Origin: Thermoplasmatota archaeon
GTDB lineage: Archaea; Thermoplasmatota; Thermoplasmata; UBA10834
Assembly: GCA_022848805.1 (NCBI GenBank)
Contig: JAJISI010000048.1
Coordinates: forward strand, 1-8,940
Length of the DNA: 8,940 nt
Direction: 5' to 3'
Position numbers and translations under genes: made by a program
The notes under the pieces: model-generated
The model's input: the letters and a program-made list of their open reading frames with translations, nothing else
Database searches by the model: none
Told to the model about the DNA's origin: nothing
Shown: piece after piece, positions 1 to 5,455 of the stretch
Position numbering within the stretch: position 1 is the stretch's first letter
Layout: the number at the start of each line of letters is the position of its first letter

Positions 1-581
1 TCCAACTCGGACGAGTTGAGGAACAGAACCTGGCAGTACTCCAGTATCTGCCGAAGGGTCTCGGGAGTGTACACGTAATGTATCTCCTGTGCCGGGTCGA
101 AGCAGACCGTTTTCCTCCTCCACCTGGCACGCCTAGCCACCTTGAGCGCGTACGCCGGCCTGCCAGTCCCGATGTGTACGAACTTCGACGAATCGACGGT
201 ATGGGTCCTGAGAGGTAGTCTGTCCTGCTCCCTAACCGCTCCCTGATCGACGAACCCGAGCTGGTTGTGCTCCGAATCGGATATCAGTATGATGAACGGC
301 GTCCGGTGCCCTCGTACCTTGATGATGTCCGTGATATCGACACCTGCCGTCTGCAGGGCCTTCTTGAACTCGTCAGGGAAATCGTCGCCCACATGGCTCG
401 CGAGAGCCGTCTTGACATCCAACGCGGCGGCGATCCTGGCGAGGTTGGCCCCCGTACCGCCGAAGAACTCGCGCCGATCGATCAGCTCGACACATGTGTT
501 GGGGTCGGGAAACCTGTCGGAAGAGTAGATGATGTCGATGGCAGAGTGCCCGTAGACCCCAAGAAAATTGCTCTTGCGCAC
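1..581 (-). CDS. PfkB-family nucleoside kinase (5' part; cut by left edge)
   Basis: About 193 codons are visible; the C-terminal half, with the expected ATP/anion-hole motif (DTxGAGD type), lies outside the window. Seen: an N-terminal strand with GHSAID (residues 11-16), the RFPDPNT segment (23-29), the PfkB/ribokinase signature FFGGTGANLA (39-48), HIGTG (136-140), FDPAQE (161-166) and LFLNSSEL at the visible end. From memory, this order and wording resemble the archaeal nucleoside kinase MJ0406 (PfkB fold, broad use of inosine, adenosine and cytidine) more than a true ribokinase. I therefore infer phosphorylation of a nucleoside 5'-OH with ATP in the cytoplasm; sugar kinase activity is the alternative. 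The start is GTG at 581: no ATG lies in frame after the stop at 663-665, and GGAG sits 7 bases upstream. The gene follows the adenosylhomocysteinase gene in the same direction after 103 bases and has its own TATA-like box. Confidence 0.85.
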   Translation of the reverse strand, partial: MRKSNFLGVYGHSAIDIIYSSDRFPDPNTCVELIDRREFFGGTGANLARIAAALDVKTALASHVGDDFPDEFKKALQTAGVDITDIIKVRGHRTPFIILISDSEHNQLGFVDQGAVREQDRLPLRTHTVDSSKFVHIGTGRPAYALKVARRARWRRKTVCFDPAQEIHYVYTPETLRQILEYCQVLFLNSSEL

Positions 582-660
582 GACCTCACTCCGGCTAACC
601 GTATCGACTCCACCATACTTGAAAATAGGTCTGCCCCATCGTACCGGACGCTTCGACGCG

Positions 661-671
661 GCCTATATGAA
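661..671 (-). promoter_or_regulatory. TATA-like box for the nucleoside kinase gene
   Basis: Minus strand reads TTCATATAGGC, an archaeal TATA-type element centred near 666. A transcript starting about 25 bases downstream (near 640) would have a leader of about 60 bases, which fits the visible Shine-Dalgarno before the GTG at 581. Inferred from position and composition only. Confidence 0.45.
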
Positions 672-676
672 GCCAG

Positions 677-694
677 CAGGTACCTCAGGTACCT
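677..694. repeat. Tandem 9-bp repeat at the 3' end of the hydrolase gene
   Basis: CAGGTACCT occurs twice back to back (677-685 and 686-694). Each copy contains the 8-bp palindrome AGGTACCT. The copies span the last codons and stop codon (685-687) of the adenosylhomocysteinase gene and lie just upstream of the TATA-like box of the kinase gene. A degenerate third match (TAGGTAC) lies at 709-715. It could be a regulator site, a transcript hairpin or chance duplication. Confidence 0.6.
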
Positions 695-1929
695 TCCTTC
701 CAGTCCCTTAGGTACTTCTTCTGCGACTTCGTCAACCGGTCTATCTTGACGCCCATCGTCTGGAGCTTCAGGTCCGCTACCTGTTTGTCGATGTGGTCGG
801 GCACGTCGTATACGTTGGGCTCGAGCGACCGTACGCTGAAGGCCATGTACTCGAGGCTCATGGCCTGGATTGCGAAGCTCATGTCCATTATCTCTGCGGG
901 GTGGCCCTGTCCAGCAGCGAGGTTCACGAGCCTCCCATCAGCGAGCAGGTAAACTTTCCTGCCGTTCTTCAGCGTGTACTCGTCCACCGAATCGCGCACC
1001 TTCCTACGCTTCCTGGAGACCTGCTTCAGAGCCGCCTTGGATATCTCGTTGTCGAAGTGGCCGGAATTGGCGAGCAGGCAGCCGCTCTTCATCTGTCTGA
1101 AGTCCCGGGCTGTCAGGACGTCCTTGCAGCCGGTGGCGGTCACGACCATATCCGCCTCCCTGACCGCCTCGGCCATGGGTTTCACAGCGAAGCCGTCCAA
1201 TCTGGCCTCGATCGCACGGATCGGGTCGATCTCGCATACGGTGACATCCGCTCCCAGGCCCTTCGCACGCATGGCGATGCCCCTGCCACACCAACCGTAG
1301 CCAGCGACGACGAAACACTTACCCGCGATCACCAGGTTCGTGGCCGTCATTATGCCATCCATGGTGGACTGACCAGTGCCGTATCTGTTGTCGAACATGT
1401 ACTTCATGTAGGCGTCGTTCACCGACATAACGGGGAACTTAAGCGTGCCGTCCTGGGCCATCGCCCTGATCCGCATTATGCCCGTCGTCGTCTCCTCGTT
1501 CGCACCCTTCACGCTCTTCAGGATGTCCTTACGCTTCGTGTGGAGCAAGAATATCAGGTCGGCGCCGTCGTCGATCACGTAGTCGGGCTTCATGTCGAGG
1601 ACGCGGTTGAGTGATTGATAGTAGGCCTTCTGGGACTGACCCTTCTCGGCGTATGTCTCGAGGCCGTATTTCTCGTTGAGGGCGAGGGCGACCGAATCGT
1701 CGGTCGACAGTGGGTTGCATCCGGTCAGGAGGACCTCTGCACCCGCCTCCTGGATGGTGAGCGCGAGGACCGCGGTCTTCGCCTCCGTGTGAAGAGCCAT
1801 GCCGACCTTCAGCCCCTCGAAGGTCTGCTCCTTCACCATACGCTTCCTTATCTCCGCAAGGACCGGCATGTGAGTTCTGGCCCATTCGATTCGCTTGATA
1901 CCTCTATCGAGTAACTCGTTCGTCCGCAT
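685..1929 (-). CDS. ahcY: Adenosylhomocysteinase homologue (S-adenosyl/S-inosylhomocysteine hydrolase)
   Basis: NAD-dependent enzyme that reversibly splits S-adenosylhomocysteine into homocysteine and adenosine, clearing the inhibitor left by SAM-dependent methyltransferases. The product is 414 residues, the compact form without the extra loop of many bacterial enzymes. Seen: NPLST (72-76), DDGADL (120-125), EETTTG (145-150), the catalytic pair K176 and D180 in NDAYMKYMFDN, the Rossmann dinucleotide site GYGWCGRG (210-217), SGHFDNE (289-295) and QGHP (341-344). The base-recognition segment reads H47-T48-E49-A50-K51 (H-x-E-x-K), where the classical adenosine enzymes have H-x-T-x-E/Q; see findings. 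I start at ATG 1929 (MRTNELL) rather than the in-frame ATG at 1977, because family proteins begin about here and a TATA-like box lies within the longer version. The gene lies 61 bases after the CoA-pathway gene and is followed by the nucleoside kinase gene. Confidence 0.96.
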   Translation of the reverse strand: MRTNELLDRGIKRIEWARTHMPVLAEIRKRMVKEQTFEGLKVGMALHTEAKTAVLALTIQEAGAEVLLTGCNPLSTDDSVALALNEKYGLETYAEKGQSQKAYYQSLNRVLDMKPDYVIDDGADLIFLLHTKRKDILKSVKGANEETTTGIMRIRAMAQDGTLKFPVMSVNDAYMKYMFDNRYGTGQSTMDGIMTATNLVIAGKCFVVAGYGWCGRGIAMRAKGLGADVTVCEIDPIRAIEARLDGFAVKPMAEAVREADMVVTATGCKDVLTARDFRQMKSGCLLANSGHFDNEISKAALKQVSRKRRKVRDSVDEYTLKNGRKVYLLADGRLVNLAAGQGHPAEIMDMSFAIQAMSLEYMAFSVRSLEPNVYDVPDHIDKQVADLKLQTMGVKIDRLTKSQKKYLRDWKEGT

Positions 1930-1956
1930 CGTACCGGTCCGTCTAACAATGTGCGG

Positions 1957-1965
1957 CTTAAAAAC
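1957..1965 (-). promoter_or_regulatory. TATA-like box for the hydrolase gene
   Basis: Minus strand reads GTTTTTAAG, centred near 1961, about 32 bases before the ATG at 1929. With the usual archaeal spacing, transcription would begin within a few bases of the start codon. No Shine-Dalgarno is visible there, so this message is probably nearly leaderless. The box also supports choosing ATG 1929 over ATG 1977. Confidence 0.55.
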
Positions 1966-1990
1966 ATGTTGGCCCACGGCCCGAGACGTC

Positions 1991-2737
1991 TCAATCGCCG
2001 AGGCCGAGGTTGGACGCTATGGTCTTCATGACGGCCCCGAGGTTCCCCGCTCGATCGTACTTGACCAGGGCGTTGTCCAAGGCGTCCTCGTCTCCCGACA
2101 TCTCCTCGGCGTATCCCGATATGAGCGGGAATGCCCTCGTCACCTCGTCGACCACCGTGACGTCCGCGGTGCGCGCCGTCCGGGACATCGGGTTGAGATC
2201 GATAGCCACGACCTTCTTGCCCATCCTAATCAACGCCTCCGTCCTGTCGCCGTCCTCGAGCGCGACGAGCACGACATCGGCAGAATGGATCCCCTCGCTT
2301 GAACAGCGGCCGCGCATACCCTCGAGTCCGGGTATGCTCTCGTCCGGGAAGAACCCAAGGACGTCGGTCGCTCCGTTGCTCTCCAGCAGGGTCTGTATCT
2401 TGGACACCCTTTCGTCAGACCTATGGAACAAGCTGATCTCGATCCTGGCGCCAACCGTCTCGGCGAGAGCGACTACCTCTCGAGAAGCGAGCGCTGCCAC
2501 GTTCCCATTGACGGATATCACGGGGCGTTCCGACCGCAGAAGAGCCGCTGCTGCGGCCCTCGCGGCGATCCGTGCCTCCTTCGTCGTCCGCTCACCAAGC
2601 AGATAGTACATCGCCTCGCCCCTGCCGTGAGCGATAAGTCCCTGCGGTGCGACGATCCCGGCATTGAACCCCTCCACTAGGCGCTCGCGCAGGATCAGGG
2701 AATCGCGGCGGGGGTGCGTCTCGGGTATTCCTGTCAT
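1991..2737 (-). CDS. 4-phosphopantoate--beta-alanine ligase (archaeal phosphopantothenate synthetase)
   Basis: Archaeal-specific enzyme of coenzyme A synthesis (DUF137/COG1701 family). It joins 4-phosphopantoate to beta-alanine with ATP, replacing the bacterial pantothenate synthetase/kinase order. The product is 248 residues, a normal family length. Seen: the N-terminal IPETHPR (4-10), RERLVEG (17-23), GLIAHGRGE (33-41), VNGN (76-79), FHRS (104-107), EDGDR (161-165) and DLNPMSRTAR (180-189), all typical of this family. I start at ATG 2737 (MTGIPETHPR) because relatives begin just before IPE.HPR; an in-frame ATG at 2752 would add five residues. The partner enzyme, pantoate kinase, is not in the window. 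Its promoter region is divergent from gar1-tfb and carries two inverted repeats. Confidence 0.93.
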   Translation of the reverse strand: MTGIPETHPRRDSLILRERLVEGFNAGIVAPQGLIAHGRGEAMYYLLGERTTKEARIAARAAAAALLRSERPVISVNGNVAALASREVVALAETVGARIEISLFHRSDERVSKIQTLLESNGATDVLGFFPDESIPGLEGMRGRCSSEGIHSADVVLVALEDGDRTEALIRMGKKVVAIDLNPMSRTARTADVTVVDEVTRAFPLISGYAEEMSGDEDALDNALVKYDRAGNLGAVMKTIASNLGLGD

Positions 2738-2754
2738 GATACCACTTGTCATGA

Positions 2755-2777
2755 CCGCCTATCGTCGCAATAGGCGG
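2755..2777. repeat. Perfect 8-bp inverted repeat in the leader of the CoA-pathway gene
   Basis: Arms CCGCCTAT (2755-2762) and ATAGGCGG (2770-2777) with a 7-base loop. On the minus-strand transcript the hairpin would end 2 bases before the upstream ATG (2752) or 17 bases before the preferred ATG (2737). It could be an operator or an RNA hairpin that affects translation. Confidence 0.7.
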
Positions 2778-2781
2778 AACT

Positions 2782-2802
2782 AGCACCGGTGGGATTGGTG
2801 CT
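2782..2802. repeat. 6-bp inverted repeat near the predicted start of the CoA-pathway transcript
   Basis: Arms AGCACC (2782-2787) and GGTGCT (2797-2802), 9 bases apart; the left arm also forms the palindrome CACCGGTG (2784-2791). It lies about where transcription from the box at 2809-2816 would begin on the minus strand, a common place for archaeal repressor sites. Confidence 0.45.
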
Positions 2803-2808
2803 CAACAC

Positions 2809-2816
2809 TTAAATAC
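2809..2816 (-). promoter_or_regulatory. TATA-like box for the CoA-pathway gene
   Basis: Minus strand reads GTATTTAA (within TGTATTTAAGTG), centred near 2812. The predicted transcript start is near 2786, giving a leader of about 50 bases to ATG 2737. Because it is A/T-rich on both strands it could also act rightwards towards the ATG at 2841. Confidence 0.45.
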
Positions 2817-2828
2817 ATTGAGAAAAAC

Positions 2829-2840
2829 CTTATATATAAC
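2829..2840 (+). promoter_or_regulatory. TATA-like box for the gar1-tfb operon
   Basis: CTTATATATAAC is the strongest TATA-type sequence in this intergenic region. The predicted transcript start is near 2860, giving a short leader that includes the GGTGA ribosome-binding site at 2882-2886. It directly abuts the ATG at 2841, so that ATG cannot be translated from this promoter. A second A/T box, GTTATAAATAC, lies at 2866-2876. Confidence 0.5.
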
Positions 2841-2891
2841 ATGGCTCATAGGGCGCTGAGCGCAAGTTATAAATACAATTCGGTGAGCGAG

Positions 2892-3152
2892 TTGAAGCTT
2901 CTTGGCGTCGTGCAGGACATATCACACGACGGGAGGCTCATCGTCAAGGCGAGATTCGCCCCGAGGAACGGTGCGATTGTGCGCGATAATCTGAAGGTGA
3001 CGGTCGGTAGGGTGGCGCGGGTCTTCGGCCCCGTGCGATTGCCCTACGTGGCAATCCGTCCTGAGAAGGACATGAGGACCCTTGCCATACTAGGCAAGGA
3101 AGTCTATGTGTTAGAAGAGGGGGATCATGGCAAAGGTAAGAGAAGAGACTGA
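2892..3152 (+). CDS. gar1: Gar1, H/ACA ribonucleoprotein subunit
   Basis: Small beta-barrel subunit of the archaeal H/ACA guide-RNA particle (with Cbf5, Nop10 and L7Ae), which makes pseudouridines in rRNA. Seen: an N-terminal KLLGVVQDI strand, RFAPRNGAIV (21-30), the family hallmark VFGPVRLPYVAIRP (44-57), a final VYVLEE strand (71-76) and a short basic tail; like other archaeal versions it has no RGG repeats. I choose TTG 2892 (86 residues) because GGTGA precedes it by 5 bases and relatives begin at M-K-x-L-G. GTG 2883 adds three residues. ATG 2841 gives 103 residues but sits on the TATA box and would add an unconserved-looking tail. The last 26 bases overlap tfb, so the two genes form an operon; gar1-tfb linkage is known in other euryarchaea. 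Confidence 0.88.
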   Translation: MKLLGVVQDISHDGRLIVKARFAPRNGAIVRDNLKVTVGRVARVFGPVRLPYVAIRPEKDMRTLAILGKEVYVLEEGDHGKGKRRD

Positions 3153-4059
3153 GCAGATCGAGAAATGCCCTGAATGCAACAGCGCTCATCTCGTTCGAGA
3201 CTACGAGCGCGGAGAACTCGTATGTGAGGACTGCGGAATCGTCCTAGACGAAAATCTGATAGACCAGGGTCCCGAATGGAGAGCCTTTGACGTCGAGCAG
3301 GGTGAGAAGAGAGCTCGAACGGGCGCTCCGATGACGTACACCATACACGACAAGGGGCTGTCCACGGAGATATCGTGGAAGAACAAGGACGCCTACGGGA
3401 AGAGCATCCCGACGAGGAATCGGGCGCAGCTCTACAGACTCAGGAAGTGGCAGCGCAGGATCAGGGTGTCCAACGCTACGGAGCGTAATCTCGCGTTCGC
3501 CCTCAGCGAGCTAGACAGGATGGCTTCCTCGATGGGGCTCCCGCGCAACGTCCGCGAGACCGCGGCGATGACCTACAGGAAGGCGGTCAACAAGAACCTG
3601 ATCAGGGGAAGGAGCATAGAGGGCGTGGTCGCTGCGTCGCTGTACGCGGCGTGCAGACAGTGCAACGTGCCCAGGACCCTTGACGAGGTGGCGAACTCCT
3701 CGCGCGTGGGCAGGAAGGAGATCGGCCGTACGTACAGGTTCATGACGAGGGAGCTCAAGCTCAAGCTGATGCCGACCAAGCCCCAGGACTACGTGTCCCG
3801 CTTCTGCTCGGAGTTGAAGCTCTCGGGCGAGGTGCAGGCCAAGGCGATGGAGATCCTGAAGGACGCCGCCGAGAAGGAGCTCACCTCCGGCAGAGGGCCT
3901 ACTGGCGTCGCGGCAGCCGCGATATACATATCGTCGATCCTCTGCAACGAGAGACGGACCCAGAGGGAAGTGGCTGATGTAGCAGGCGTAACAGAGGTCA
4001 CCATCAGGAACCGGTACAAGGAGCTCACCGAGAAGCTAGGCATCGAAGTGCAGCTCTGA
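3127..4059 (+). CDS. tfb: Transcription initiation factor IIB (TFB)
   Basis: General transcription factor that binds TBP-TATA-BRE complexes and recruits RNA polymerase. The 310-residue length is normal. Seen: an N-terminal zinc ribbon with C14-x2-C17 and C33-x2-C36; the B-reader/linker region with WRAFD (51-55), RTGAP (64-68) and GLSTEISW (77-84); and two cyclin folds (about 110-210 and 215-310). The second fold contains the helix-turn-helix TQREVADVAGVTEVTIRNRY (278-297) that contacts the BRE. Both cyclin repeats and all four zinc cysteines are intact, so this looks like a functional primary-type TFB. The start ATG 3127 lies inside gar1 and is preceded by a purine-rich AGAGGGGG site; the 26-base overlap points to cotranscription and perhaps translational coupling. 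Other TFB paralogues may exist elsewhere and cannot be judged here. Confidence 0.97.
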   Translation: MAKVREETEQIEKCPECNSAHLVRDYERGELVCEDCGIVLDENLIDQGPEWRAFDVEQGEKRARTGAPMTYTIHDKGLSTEISWKNKDAYGKSIPTRNRAQLYRLRKWQRRIRVSNATERNLAFALSELDRMASSMGLPRNVRETAAMTYRKAVNKNLIRGRSIEGVVAASLYAACRQCNVPRTLDEVANSSRVGRKEIGRTYRFMTRELKLKLMPTKPQDYVSRFCSELKLSGEVQAKAMEILKDAAEKELTSGRGPTGVAAAAIYISSILCNERRTQREVADVAGVTEVTIRNRYKELTEKLGIEVQL

Positions 4060-4177
4060 CATCCAGGCCGACGATAGCCGAACGGGTCGACCATACAGCG
4101 AAAACTCCTCGGGAGCCGGGAGGCTGGCGTTACTCCGAGATAGGGTTGTGACATGACTGCGCGATGTGTGACCAAGG

Positions 4178-4195
4178 GACACGTTTTTAAGTGTC
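4178..4195 (+). promoter_or_regulatory. TATA-like box inside a dyad, upstream of gap
   Basis: GACACGTTTTTAAGTGTC: the TATA-type core TTTTTAAG (4184-4191) lies between the inverted arms GACAC (4178-4182) and GTGTC (4191-4195). The core centre is about 38 bases before the gap ATG, predicting a leader of roughly 13 bases. A protein bound to the dyad would compete with TBP, so this is a candidate repressor site. The rest of the 4060-4225 gap holds nothing I can name. Confidence 0.5.
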
Positions 4196-4225
4196 GCGAT
4201 TGTTCGGCGTACCGGGGACGCGTCG

Positions 4226-5233
4226 ATGAAGATTGGAATAAACGGTTTTGGCAGGATCGGCAGGAATGTGTTCAGAGCAGCCCTGCAGAAACCAGGCTAC
4301 GGGAAGGATTTCGAGATAGTTTCGGTGAATGACATAGCCCCTATCGAATCGCTCGCATATCAGCTCAAGTGGGACTCGATATACGGGAAGCTGGGCGAGA
4401 ACGTGCGAGTCGAGGGGGCTTCGATCGTTGTCGGTGACCGGCCCATCGAAGTCACCCAGTCGAGAGACCCAGCCGAGATCCCGTGGGGCAGGCTCGGAGT
4501 CGATGTCGTAGTCGAATCCACAGGCCTCTTCACCTCGAAGGAGAAGGCGTCGAAGCATCTCGTTGGAGGGGCGAGGAAGGTGATAATCTCCGCACCGTCC
4601 AAAGACTGCGACGTCACGCTCGTCCTCGGGGTCAACCTGGACGCATATGACAAGACGAAGCACGATGTCGTCTCGAACGCCTCGTGTACCACGAACAGTC
4701 TCGCCCCGCCGGCCAAGGTGATAAACGATGAGTTCTCGATGGTCCAGGGGATGATGACCACAGTTCATGCCTATACTGGAGACCAGAGGCTAGTGGACCT
4801 CCCTCACAAGGATTTCAGACGCGGAAGGGCCGGCGCGCTGTCCGTCATACCGACCACTACGGGCGCAGCCAAAGCCATCGGCCTGGTGATACCGGAGCTG
4901 GTCGGGAAGCTGAACGGGTTCGCCCTGCGCGTCCCAACGCCCTGTGGCTCCGTGACAGACCTCAGTTTCACCACGGAGAAGGACATGACCAAGGAGGACC
5001 TCAACGGCGCTCTCAAGGCCGCGTCCGAAGGACCCATGAAGGACATCATGGAGTTCTGCGAGGAGCCGATCGTGTCCAGCGACGTCGTAGGGAACCCGCA
5101 TTCGGCCATAGTCGACTCGGAGCTTTCCCTGGTCATAGGGGGCAAGGGACGGTTCGGGAAGATACTCTCGTGGTACGACAACGAATGGGGATACGCTAAC
5201 AGGGTCGTCGAGTTGGCGCCCAAACTGCTCTAG
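4226..5233 (+). CDS. gap: Class I (bacterial-type) glyceraldehyde-3-phosphate dehydrogenase, phosphorylating
   Basis: Converts glyceraldehyde 3-phosphate, phosphate and NAD+ to 1,3-bisphosphoglycerate in glycolysis, or the reverse in gluconeogenesis. The product is 335 residues, normal for class I. Seen: the dinucleotide fold GINGFGRIGR (4-13), VND (34-36) at the end of strand 2, the active-site SNASCTTN (150-157) with nucleophile C154, general base H181 in HAYTGDQ, DLPHKDFRRGRAGA (191-204), RVPTP (235-239) and SWYDNEWGYANRV (315-327). The Leu-Pro pair (192-193) and the VND acidic residue match NAD-specific enzymes such as that of Geobacillus, so NAD preference is inferred. Typical archaeal GAPDH (class II) has a quite different sequence with a CNTTGL-like site, so this gene points to lateral origin. 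LAPPAKV (159-165) has a second proline where relatives mostly have F or V. The start ATG begins directly at the family N-terminus. Confidence 0.97.
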   Translation: MKIGINGFGRIGRNVFRAALQKPGYGKDFEIVSVNDIAPIESLAYQLKWDSIYGKLGENVRVEGASIVVGDRPIEVTQSRDPAEIPWGRLGVDVVVESTGLFTSKEKASKHLVGGARKVIISAPSKDCDVTLVLGVNLDAYDKTKHDVVSNASCTTNSLAPPAKVINDEFSMVQGMMTTVHAYTGDQRLVDLPHKDFRRGRAGALSVIPTTTGAAKAIGLVIPELVGKLNGFALRVPTPCGSVTDLSFTTEKDMTKEDLNGALKAASEGPMKDIMEFCEEPIVSSDVVGNPHSAIVDSELSLVIGGKGRFGKILSWYDNEWGYANRVVELAPKLL

Positions 5234-5262
5234 CAGCTGAATCGAACGGCATTCCGAGGCAA

Positions 5263-5270
5263 CGGTTAAG
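5263..5270 (+). promoter_or_regulatory. Possible TATA-like box for the small Cys protein gene
   Basis: The sequence around ACGGTTAAGAG gives a weak TTAAG-type box about 29 bases before the ATG at 5297, a distance that fits a nearly leaderless message. Alternatively the gene is read through from gap, whose stop is only 63 bases upstream. Confidence 0.3.
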
Positions 5271-5296
5271 AGGGTGTTGCGCCTAATTCGAGGGTG

Positions 5297-5455
5297 ATGG
5301 TATCCTGCTACGACTGCGACCACTTCGGAACGGTGTGCAAGGGCATACTCCCGCCCATGGAGTACAGGGGCAGAATCGATGAGTACTGCGAGAACTTCAA
5401 GGTCGTCGCGTGGAGACGAGAGCTCTACAAGCCGGGCGGAGAGACCCGCATCTGA
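5297..5455 (+). CDS. Small four-cysteine protein of unknown function
   Basis: A 52-residue reading frame that starts at ATG after GAGGGTG and ends at TGA 5453-5455. Seen: C4-x2-C7 near the N-terminus (SCYDCDHFG), C14 (VCKG), an ILPP turn (17-20) and C31 in YCENFK, followed by a basic tail. The spacing C-x2-C-x6-C-x16-C suits a small zinc-binding or redox domain; H9 is another possible ligand. No membrane segment or signal peptide is visible. I do not recognise a named family. Coding is supported by archaeal-style codon use, the ribosome-binding site, the cysteine pattern and its exact fit between gap and the converging endA gene, whose stop codon begins at the very next base. It could be transcribed with gap or alone. 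No function is assigned. Confidence 0.7.
   Translation: MVSCYDCDHFGTVCKGILPPMEYRGRIDEYCENFKVVAWRRELYKPGGETRI

Noticed and set aside
267..749. Plus-strand open frame (160 codons)
   Set aside because: It is antisense to the nucleoside kinase gene, whose minus-strand reading shows clear PfkB motifs; the plus-strand product shows none.
793..1614. Long plus-strand open frame (273 codons)
   Set aside because: It lies fully antisense to the adenosylhomocysteinase gene, whose motifs are intact. The translation is His/Arg/Val-rich with no domain, as expected of a shadow frame in GC-rich DNA.
1930..1977. 16-residue N-terminal extension of the hydrolase from ATG 1977
   Set aside because: It would put the TATA-like box inside the coding region and begin well before the usual family start.
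1966..1981. GGCC-CAC-GGCC hairpin followed by T-run on the minus strand as a terminator
   Set aside because: The stem is 4 bp and the T-run belongs to the TATA-like box of the hydrolase gene.
4100..4135. G/C-rich partial inverted repeats after tfb as a terminator
   Set aside because: The possible stems are only 4-5 bp with mismatches, and no T-run follows.
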